Positions 44,908 to 55,221 of a stretch of DNA of 64,000 nucleotides are shown one piece after another. The position numbers and the translations under genes are program-made. The first letter of the stretch is position 1, and each line of letters starts with the position of its first letter. Source of the stretch: Jonesia quinghaiensis DSM 15701 (GTDB taxonomy: Bacteria > Actinomycetota > Actinomycetes > Actinomycetales > Cellulomonadaceae); assembly GCF_000423205.1 (NCBI RefSeq), contig NZ_AUHN01000005.1, forward strand, positions 372,001-436,000, written 5' to 3'. A model generated the notes under the pieces. It worked only from the letters and a program-made list of their open reading frames with translations, made no database searches and had not been told where the DNA came from.

Positions 44908-46061
44908 AGGTATATGTCCTCGTCATCCTCCTTTCGGCAGTAGTGACGTATCTCTTTACCCCCTTCGCCAGATGGCTCGCTTTGCGCCTTGGGGCGGTCA
45001 CAGCAGTGCGTGCGCGAGATGTGCACTCCATTCCTACTCCTCGCCTCGGCGGGGCAGCAATGCTGGTGGGAGTGGGGGTTTCCTTTGTTTTTGCTTCCCA
45101 AATTCCCTTTCTTCAAGGGATATTTGTTAAAAACGGTGCCCAGTGTTCCCCAGGATTATGTGATTCAGCGTGGGCGCTGTTAATAGGTGGTGCGTTCGTC
45201 ACGCTATTAGGAATAGCTGATGACGTGTGGGACCTTGACTGGATGGTGAAGTTCGCTGGTCAAACACTTGCTGCGGGTTTTGTCGCTTGGCAGGGTGTGC
45301 AACTGGTGTCCTTACCTATTGGTGGATTGACCATAGGATCTGCCAGAATCTCAATGATCGTCACTGTCTTTGTCATCGTTCTTGTCATGAACGCTGTGAA
45401 CTTTGTTGATGGTTTAGATGGTTTGGCTGCTGGCATTGTTGCCATTGGTGGCTCTGGGTTTTTTATCTACACCTACTTACTCACTCAACAAACGAGCCCG
45501 GGTTCTTACGCATCTGTCGCAATCACCGTTTTAGCTGCAGTGATTGGTGCCTGTCTTGGTTTTCTCCCACACAACTTCCACCCGGCAAAGATCTTCATGG
45601 GAGACTCCGGGTCAATGCTGCTGGGCTTCTTGATGGCGGCAGCTTCGATCCTTGTTGCAGGCCAGATCGACCCCTCTCAGGTCACCGTTGGTGAAGCTAT
45701 CCCGGCATATGCGCCTCTGCTCCTACCTGCTGCAGTCCTCGTGCTTCCGCTGTTGGATATGACGATGGCTGTGCTGCGACGCTTGTGGGCTGGGAAATCA
45801 CCATTTGCCCCCGATCGCTTGCATATCCACCACCGCCTTCTCGGTCTAGGGCATAGCCATATGCAAGCAGTGCTCATCATGTACATGTGGAGTGCAGTGT
45901 TTGCCTTTGGTGGCGTTGCTTTGTTCTTGGTACGGTTTCAAATCATTGCGGCTATCGGAGCGGTGGCGATTCTGCTGATGATTGGCGTGACGATGCTACC
46001 CAAATATGTGGCATCACGTAGCGCATTAACACAACCGAAGGGAGAGGCGCATGGCCTCTGA
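44904..46061 (+). CDS. wecA: Undecaprenyl-phosphate GlcNAc-1-phosphate transferase (WecA/TagO family)
   Basis: A 385-residue polytopic protein with about ten to eleven helices. The family signatures are the DDxxD-like GIADDVWDLDW, the NAVNFVDGLDGLAAG loop and the metal-binding FMGDSGSMLLGF, followed by a His-rich HIHHRLLGLGHSHMQA loop. It transfers a HexNAc-1-phosphate onto undecaprenyl phosphate to start a cell-wall polymer such as arabinogalactan or teichoic acid. Its position before the atp operon matches Mycobacterium tuberculosis Rv1302. It likely supplies the linkage unit for the glycerol-phosphate transferases at 27.8-30.1 kb. Confidence 0.92.
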   Translation: MKVYVLVILLSAVVTYLFTPFARWLALRLGAVTAVRARDVHSIPTPRLGGAAMLVGVGVSFVFASQIPFLQGIFVKNGAQCSPGLCDSAWALLIGGAFVTLLGIADDVWDLDWMVKFAGQTLAAGFVAWQGVQLVSLPIGGLTIGSARISMIVTVFVIVLVMNAVNFVDGLDGLAAGIVAIGGSGFFIYTYLLTQQTSPGSYASVAITVLAAVIGACLGFLPHNFHPAKIFMGDSGSMLLGFLMAAASILVAGQIDPSQVTVGEAIPAYAPLLLPAAVLVLPLLDMTMAVLRRLWAGKSPFAPDRLHIHHRLLGLGHSHMQAVLIMYMWSAVFAFGGVALFLVRFQIIAAIGAVAILLMIGVTMLPKYVASRSALTQPKGEAHGL

Positions 46062-46563
46062 TTCACACAACCCCACCCCGCCAGAAAACGGCTCGTCAAC
46101 GTCTCATGGCGAGGATGACATCCCTGAGGTTATGCGGGACCTTCCTGTTGTGCCCCACCACGTCAACAAAGAAGTGTTTCAGACGTCGTGGAAGGCCCTA
46201 GTGGTCCTCCTTCTTGCGCTCCTCGTGATTGGCACCCCGGTGGCTTACCTCATTGCCGACATGCCCGGGGTGTGGGGAGCGTTGATGGGTGTGGGAATTA
46301 CTCTGTTGTTCTCAGGAACAACCATTTGGTCCATGCTGTATACCGCTGACAAAGACCCAAACATGACTATGGCGGTAGTGATGGGCGCGTGGTTGGCAAA
46401 GATGTTGGTGTTCCTTATCCTCTTGGCGGTGCTACGTGACATGGAGTTTTATCACCGTGTCATCTTCGCAATCGTCATGCTGATCGGGATCATGGGCAGC
46501 GCCATACTGGACATGTGGGCGGTCTCCAAGGGACGAACGCCCTATGTCACACCCTTAAAATAG
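46051..46563 (+). CDS. AtpI-like integral membrane protein preceding the ATP synthase operon
   Basis: A 170-residue protein with a hydrophilic N-terminal 45 residues and four hydrophobic helices (about 50-68, 74-92, 105-127 and 133-152). Its place immediately before atpB matches the AtpI-like gene Rv1303 of mycobacteria. AtpI-type proteins assist c-ring assembly or Mg uptake, but sequence similarity within this group is low. The ATG overlaps the wecA end by 11 bp, implying coupling to wecA. A 283-bp gap then separates it from atpB. Confidence 0.75.
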   Translation: MASDSHNPTPPENGSSTSHGEDDIPEVMRDLPVVPHHVNKEVFQTSWKALVVLLLALLVIGTPVAYLIADMPGVWGALMGVGITLLFSGTTIWSMLYTADKDPNMTMAVVMGAWLAKMLVFLILLAVLRDMEFYHRVIFAIVMLIGIMGSAILDMWAVSKGRTPYVTPLK

Positions 46564-46846
46564 TTTTTGTGATGGGAATCACTGCCCAAAGTGCTCATGC
46601 TTTGCTGGTGAGTTACAGCAGGTAGAAAAGCCCAGCCACGTCGTTCATTGCAGCCATACCCAGCAGTATCACTGCTGTTCGATGGCGGTTGTGACAAGAA
46701 GAAGCATGATGTCTTGCCCAGTAGCGCTGTGATTTTTGCGTGATGGATGGGTTAAGATTCTTGCGATCCATAACGGATAGGCACACGCGTGCAGGTGACG
46801 TTGCCGTTGCAAGCAAGCGCCGTGCCATGACTACCGGGAGATTACA
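46564..46846 (+). other. Intergenic region before atpB
   Basis: A 283-bp gap that should contain the main atp operon promoter or a leader. A -10-like TAAGAT occurs near 46755 without a clear -35. The ribosome binding site GGGAG of atpB lies at 46836-46840. No convincing ORF on either strand. Confidence 0.4.
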
Positions 46847-47656
46847 CTGTCCACCCTAGCGACGATTCAGTACCTCGCCGCGTCTGGTGACGATGGCGGG
46901 TTCCACCCACCATCAATTCTGGAGTTTTTTCCAACGGCCATTGTCGAATTCGGCTCATTCGAGTTCAACCGCATCCACCTGGTGCGGATCATTGCAGCCG
47001 TAGTTCTGGTTACCCTGTTCACGATGGCCGCTAAGCGCGCCACCTTAGTGCCAGGACGCAGCCAGAACATCGCCGAAATGGCGCTGGACTTCGTGCGAGT
47101 CAACATCGCCGAAGAAATTCTTGGTCACTCCGCGCGCAAGTACCTTCCGATGCTCACCACGATGTTCTTCGCGATCCTTGCGTTCAACATCACTGGTGTC
47201 ATTCCATTCCTCAACATCGCGAGTACCTCGCTGATCGCTATGCCTTTGGTGCTGGCGCTGTGGACGTACCTGGTCTACCTCTCCTCGGGGATCAAAAAGT
47301 TCGGTGTGGGAGGCTACCTCAAGAACGCCCTGTTTCCGCCGGGTATTCCTGTTTTCCTCTACATTCTGATCACTCCGATTGAGATTCTTCAGGTATTCGT
47401 CTTCCGCCCGCTGACACTTGCACTGCGTCTCACTGCGAACATGATTGCGGGGCACCTCTTGTTGGTGCTGTGCTTCGGGGCGAGTAACTTCTTCTTCATT
47501 CACGCGGCAGGTGCTATGAAGGCCCTCTCCGCAGTCACCCTGACTGCAGGGCTTGCTTTCACACTCTTTGAGATCCTCGTTGCGGGCCTTCAGGCTTACG
47601 TTTTCACCTTGCTCACCGCGGTCTACATCAACATGGCGATCGAGGAAGAACACTGA
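46847..47656 (+). CDS. atpB: ATP synthase Fo subunit a, probable CTG start
   Basis: A 269-residue proton-channel subunit. The helices and the essential Arg-containing LTLALRLTANMIAGHLLL are present, as are the family motifs ALDFVRVNIAEEIL and FFAILAFNITGVIPFLN. The conserved N-terminal FHPPSILEFFP and FEFNRIHLVRI lie upstream of the first GTG (46982), and the frame there contains no ATG, GTG or TTG back to an in-frame TGA at 46796. GGGAG at 46836-46840 sits 6 nt before CTG 46847, giving (M)STLATIQYLAA. Initiation at CTG is the best reading, unless a sequencing error hides a standard codon. Confidence 0.88.
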   Translation: MSTLATIQYLAASGDDGGFHPPSILEFFPTAIVEFGSFEFNRIHLVRIIAAVVLVTLFTMAAKRATLVPGRSQNIAEMALDFVRVNIAEEILGHSARKYLPMLTTMFFAILAFNITGVIPFLNIASTSLIAMPLVLALWTYLVYLSSGIKKFGVGGYLKNALFPPGIPVFLYILITPIEILQVFVFRPLTLALRLTANMIAGHLLLVLCFGASNFFFIHAAGAMKALSAVTLTAGLAFTLFEILVAGLQAYVFTLLTAVYINMAIEEEH

Positions 47657-48629
<973 letters not shown>

Positions 48630-48630
<1 letters not shown>

Positions 48631-49445
48631 TGCGCGGGACCAGCCAGGCGTCACTCACAGCAACCCGCAAGCAGGCGGAAGTTTTGCTCGCTGCTGCAGG
48701 TCGAGACGCCACCTCTATCGGAGAGCAGCTGTTCTCCATTGTTGATGCGCTTGACTCGTCAGGGGCGTTGCGTCGGTCTCTGGCTGATCCATCTCGTCCC
48801 GCTCAGGACAAAGCCACTCTCGTGGGTGACCTCCTTGGGGCACGGTTCGACAAAAAGACTGTCGAGATCGTGAAGATCCTCGTTTCGCAACGGTGGTCTG
48901 CTGAGCGCGATGTTGTTGATGCGGTTTCAACCTTAGGAATCGACGCTTACCTCAGCGCAGCCGAGTCACGAGGAGTTCTGGAGACAGTTGAGTCAGAACT
49001 TTTCGCAATTACCCGGTCGCTGAGTGGGCAACGCGAATTCCGCAAGGTTTTGTCAGACACCACCATCCCGACGGAACGCCGTTCACAGCTTCTTGTGTCG
49101 CTGATCGCTAGCCGGGTTGACGAGGTAACACTTGCACTCGCTAACCGTGTTGCAATCGCTCCACGCGGGAGACTGTTTGTTCCACTGCTGGCGGGTATTA
49201 GTGACATGGCAGCAGAGCGACGCCATCGCAGAGTCGCGCACGTGACGGTAAGTGCACCCCTCAAGCCCGAGCATGTTGCTCGGTTATCGGGTGTTCTGGC
49301 CTCATCGTATGGACAGGCGATGCAAATGAACATCACCGTCGACCCACACGTCGTTGGTGGTGTCCGCATCCAGGTTGGGTCAGATGTTATCGATTCAACC
49401 CTTCTTGCTCGCCTCACCCAGGCACAGCGCAAACTGGCAAGTTAA
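48630..49445 (+). CDS. atpH: ATP synthase F1 subunit delta
   Basis: A 271-residue stator subunit, longer than the about 180 residues of most bacteria and typical of actinobacteria. The C-terminal OSCP domain contains the VTVSAPLKPEHVARL and DPHVVGGVRIQVGSDVIDSTL motifs. The N-terminal extension (TRKQAEVLLAAAGRDATS onward) is helical. ATG 48630 has GGGGA 4 nt upstream; a GTG directly before it is an alternative. The 81 bp to atpA contain only the atpA leader. Confidence 0.93.
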
Positions 49446-49526
49446 CGCCCTTTCACGTAGCCGGCTTGTGCCGGCATCCATGGACAAACAGTTGGCCGCC
49501 CGGCGGTCACGACAGGAGTAATGCAA

Positions 49527-51158
49527 ATGGCTGAGCTGACGATCCGGCCGGAGGAAATCCGTGCCGCTCTAGACAGCTTTGTGAAGTCCTACAAGCCTGC
49601 GCAAGTGGTGACCGAAGAGGTCGGCCGGGTCTCACTGGCTGGCGACGGTATCGCACAGGTTGAAGGACTTCCGGGCGCAATGGCCAATGAGCTATTGCAA
49701 TTTGAAGACGGTACCTTGGGCTTGGCACTGAGCCTTGACGTCCGAGAGATCGGTGTTGTTGTTCTCGGTGAATTCACTGGGATTGAAGAAGGACAAGAAG
49801 TTCGCCGTACTGGTGAAGTTCTTTCCGTGCCAGTCGGTGACGGCTACCTCGGCCGCGTTGTTGACCCATTGGGTATGGCAATTGATGGTCTTGGTGAGAT
49901 CGAAACCTCTGGCCGTCGCGCGTTGGAGCTCCAAGCTCCCGGCGTTATGCAGCGTAAGTCAGTGCACGAGCCTCTCCAGACCGGTCTCAAGGCTATTGAC
50001 TCGATGATCCCCATCGGTCGTGGACAGCGGCAACTGATCATTGGTGACCGTCAAACAGGTAAAACAGCAATCGCTGTTGACACCATCATTAACCAAAAGG
50101 CGAACTGGGAGACCGGCGACCCAACGAAGCAAGTGCGCTGCATTTATGTAGCTATTGGTCAAAAGGGATCCACTATCGCAGCGGTGCGTGGTGCTCTCGA
50201 AGAGGCCGGCGCACTGGAATACACCACGATTGTGGCAGCTCCTGCTTCTGACCCCGCTGGGTTCAAGTACCTAGCTCCTTACACGGGTTCTGCTATCGGT
50301 CAGCACTGGATGTACGAGGGCAAGCACGTCCTCATCATCTTTGATGACTTGTCAAAGCAGGCAGAAGCCTACCGTGCCGTGTCACTGTTGCTCCGCCGCC
50401 CACCAGGCCGTGAAGCTTACCCAGGTGACGTCTTCTACTTGCACTCTCGACTCCTTGAGCGTTGTGCAAAGCTCTCAGATGAGCTTGGTGCAGGGTCGAT
50501 GACTGGTCTACCAATCATCGAAACCAAGGCAAACGACGTGTCGGCATATATTCCAACAAACGTCATCTCGATTACTGACGGACAGATCTTCTTGCAGTCT
50601 GACCTGTTCAACGCAAACCAGCGTCCTGCTGTTGACGTGGGTATTTCCGTGTCACGTGTTGGTGGTTCCGCTCAGACGAAGGCAATGAAGAAGGTTTCTG
50701 GAACGCTCAAGCTGGAGCTTGCGCAGTACCGGTCGCTGGAAGCATTTGCCCTCTTCGCTTCTGACCTTGACGCAGCATCAAAGGCACAGCTCACCCGTGG
50801 TGCCCGCTTGATGGAACTGCTCAAGCAGGGGCAGTACACGCCATACCCGTCAGAAGACCAAGTGGTCTCTATCTGGGCTGGCACCCACGGAAAACTCGAC
50901 GATGTTCCTGTTGAGGACGTGCTGCGATTCGAGTCAGAGTTGCTGGACTACCTCAAGCGCAACACCGCTGTTCTCTCGACAATTGCTGACTCCGGGAAGC
51001 TCACTGACGAGACTGAAGAAGAACTGGAAGCGGGAGTTATTGCTTTCCGTAACCTGTTCCTCAAGGGTGATGGCGTTTCGCTCGTAGATTCCGAAGAAGA
51101 GGTCGATGCACCTGCTGAGGTTGAGCAGGAAAAGATCGTCCGTTCGAAGAAGGCGTGA
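49527..51158 (+). CDS. atpA: ATP synthase F1 subunit alpha
   Basis: A 543-residue nucleotide-binding, non-catalytic subunit. The Walker A is GDRQTGKTA, with the [24 protein letters not shown] signature and the [10 protein letters not shown] arginine-finger region. The C-terminal tail is acidic and about 30 residues longer than in E. coli, as in many actinobacteria. ATG 49527 ([15 protein letters not shown]) is preferred since GGAG lies 8 nt upstream; an ATG two codons earlier is too close to it. Confidence 0.96.
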   Translation: MAELTIRPEEIRAALDSFVKSYKPAQVVTEEVGRVSLAGDGIAQVEGLPGAMANELLQFEDGTLGLALSLDVREIGVVVLGEFTGIEEGQEVRRTGEVLSVPVGDGYLGRVVDPLGMAIDGLGEIETSGRRALELQAPGVMQRKSVHEPLQTGLKAIDSMIPIGRGQRQLIIGDRQTGKTAIAVDTIINQKANWETGDPTKQVRCIYVAIGQKGSTIAAVRGALEEAGALEYTTIVAAPASDPAGFKYLAPYTGSAIGQHWMYEGKHVLIIFDDLSKQAEAYRAVSLLLRRPPGREAYPGDVFYLHSRLLERCAKLSDELGAGSMTGLPIIETKANDVSAYIPTNVISITDGQIFLQSDLFNANQRPAVDVGISVSRVGGSAQTKAMKKVSGTLKLELAQYRSLEAFALFASDLDAASKAQLTRGARLMELLKQGQYTPYPSEDQVVSIWAGTHGKLDDVPVEDVLRFESELLDYLKRNTAVLSTIADSGKLTDETEEELEAGVIAFRNLFLKGDGVSLVDSEEEVDAPAEVEQEKIVRSKKA

Positions 51159-51161
51159 CCT

Positions 51162-53637
<2,476 letters not shown>

Positions 53638-53680
53638 CGCTTAGCGGCACAACCGTTTCACCGCATTCAAGGAGTTCACA

Positions 53681-53956
53681 GTGGCACACATGTCAGTAGA
53701 CGTTGTCGCAGCTGACCGTAAGGTCTGGTCCGGCGACGCAACACTCGTCAGCGCTCCGGCAGCTGATGGTGAGATCGGTATCCTTGCGGGCCACTCACCC
53801 ATGTTGTCCGCTCTGACGTCGGGCAGTGTCCGTGTCACGGACCCACGTGGCAACAAACGCGTTTTTGTTGTCAGCGGTGGCTTCCTGTCAGTTGACCAAG
53901 ATGTTGTCACGATTGTGGTTGATAATGCCACAGACGCTGACACTCCAGGTCACTAA
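53681..53956 (+). CDS. atpC: ATP synthase F1 subunit epsilon (short form)
   Basis: A 91-residue protein consisting of the N-terminal beta-sandwich (VDVVAADRKVWSGDATLVSAPAADGEIGILAGHSPMLSAL as successive motifs). The C-terminal two-helix domain that inhibits ATP hydrolysis in E. coli is missing. This short form is frequent in Micrococcales. GTG 53681 has GGAG 6 nt upstream. It ends the atp operon proper and is followed 23 bp later by a DUF2550 gene. Confidence 0.93.
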   Translation: MAHMSVDVVAADRKVWSGDATLVSAPAADGEIGILAGHSPMLSALTSGSVRVTDPRGNKRVFVVSGGFLSVDQDVVTIVVDNATDADTPGH

Positions 53957-53979
53957 CGGCACTGGATAGGTTTGACGCC

Positions 53980-54420
53980 GTGGGTACCCTCGAATGGATC
54001 ATTGTTGCACTAGTAGTACTGGTGCTGAGTGTGGTCCTGTGGGGGTACCTGCGGCTTCGTCGTCTCTCCAGACAAGTGGGAGTTTTCGATTGTGCCTGGC
54101 GTGCCCCATCACGGTCCCGGGCTACGCCATGGCGAAGTACCGAGCACTGGTCACATGGCCTTGCTGAGTACCGAACTCAAGAATTAGTGTGGTGGCGATT
54201 CTATTCGCTGTCAGCCACACCTCAAGAGCGATGGGACCGGTCGCTCTTTGACATCGCGGGGCGTGTTCCTCTCGACCAAGCCGACTTGCCAGGCCTCTAC
54301 CTTGTACAGTGCCGGTATCAGGGGCGCAGCTTTGAGTTGATGATGTCCGCAGAGGCGTATCATGGGTTGTCGTCGTGGACGGAATCAGCGCCACCGGCAA
54401 CACAGGGGTACGCTCTCTGA
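53980..54420 (+). CDS. DUF2550 family membrane-anchored protein
   Basis: A 146-residue protein with one N-terminal hydrophobic helix (about residues 5-24) followed by a basic stretch (RLRRLSRQ) and a soluble domain containing [24 protein letters not shown] and the [19 protein letters not shown] strand. This is the DUF2550 family that follows atpC in many actinobacteria (Rv1312 in M. tuberculosis). The PH-like beta-barrel suggested by the strand pattern is an inference. Function is unknown; conserved linkage hints at a role near the ATP synthase or the membrane. Confidence 0.8.
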   Translation: MGTLEWIIVALVVLVLSVVLWGYLRLRRLSRQVGVFDCAWRAPSRSRATPWRSTEHWSHGLAEYRTQELVWWRFYSLSATPQERWDRSLFDIAGRVPLDQADLPGLYLVQCRYQGRSFELMMSAEAYHGLSSWTESAPPATQGYAL

Positions 54421-54452
54421 GCCTGCCCGATCTTCTTGGACAGGGGTTCTTC

Positions 54453-55148
54453 TTGCGTTTGGTCGTTGCGGAGTGTCAGGCACACTATTCAGGACGTTTG
54501 GCAGCTCATCTGCCTAAGGCTCGTCGCCTCATTGTGGTGAAAGCTGATGGTAGCGTCCTCCTCCACTCTGATGGCGGTTCTTATAAGCCTTTGAACTGGA
54601 TGAGCCCTCCGTGTTCTGTGGTGGTTAAAGAACCAGATGACCTGCAATCACAACGTGGGGTGACCCAGGTATGGCGTGTGCAGCACGCAAAGGCTGATGA
54701 CCGCCTCGATATCGAGTTATTTGATGTTTTCCATGACTCCAGCCATGAGCTGGGTGTTGACCCTGGGTTGGTAAAAGATGGGGTTGAGGCACACCTGCAA
54801 CGCATGTTGGCGGAGCAAATTGACCTTCTTGGTCCCGGACACACGCTTGTGCGACGTGAGTATCCAACAGCTATTGGCCCAGTAGATATTCTCGCCAAGG
54901 CACCTAACGGGTCAACAGTGGCCGTGGAAATTAAGCGCCGTGGTGATATTGATGGTGTCGAGCAACTGACCCGCTACCTAGAGCTGCTCAACAGGGATCC
55001 CTTGCTCGCGCCGGTTCGTGGTGTTTTCGCTGCTCAGGAAATTAAGCCTCAAGCGCGTGTGCTGGCGACAGACCGAGGTATTCACTGTGTGGTACTTAAT
55101 TATGAGGAAATGAAGGGCTTCGACGACGTCGATTCTCGACTCTTCTAG
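54453..55148 (+). CDS. nucS: Mismatch-specific endonuclease NucS (EndoMS)
   Basis: A 231-residue endonuclease of the NucS/EndoMS family that replaces MutS/MutL mismatch repair in most actinobacteria. The N-terminal DNA-binding domain ([34 protein letters not shown] as motifs) is followed by a RecB-like nuclease core with Asp145 in GPVDILAK and Glu159-x-Lys161 in AVEIKRRG. The very C-terminus, DDVDSRLF, matches the beta-clamp binding tail. TTG 54453 is chosen because it aligns with the family N-terminus and AGGGG lies 6 nt upstream; the open frame extends 78 bp into the DUF2550 gene. Confidence 0.92.
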   Translation: MRLVVAECQAHYSGRLAAHLPKARRLIVVKADGSVLLHSDGGSYKPLNWMSPPCSVVVKEPDDLQSQRGVTQVWRVQHAKADDRLDIELFDVFHDSSHELGVDPGLVKDGVEAHLQRMLAEQIDLLGPGHTLVRREYPTAIGPVDILAKAPNGSTVAVEIKRRGDIDGVEQLTRYLELLNRDPLLAPVRGVFAAQEIKPQARVLATDRGIHCVVLNYEEMKGFDDVDSRLF

Positions 55149-55185
55149 GGGCAACACACTGAGGTGTTGTCCAACATAACGCTAG

Positions 55186-55213
55186 GGGGCGGTCATCATC
55201 CGATGACCGCCCC
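55186..55213. terminator. Bidirectional terminator between nucS and the GH3 gene
   Basis: Perfect 12-bp inverted repeat GGGGCGGTCATC (55186-55197) with its complement at 55202-55213, between convergent genes. A smaller hairpin CAACAC/GTGTTG lies just upstream (55152-55169). Confidence 0.85.
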
Positions 55214-55221
55214 GCTGTTTG

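Noticed and set aside
46613-46828. 71-residue minus-strand frame in the gap before atpB
   Set aside because: No ribosome binding site or recognisable family; composition like random intergenic sequence, and it runs antisense to the operon leader.
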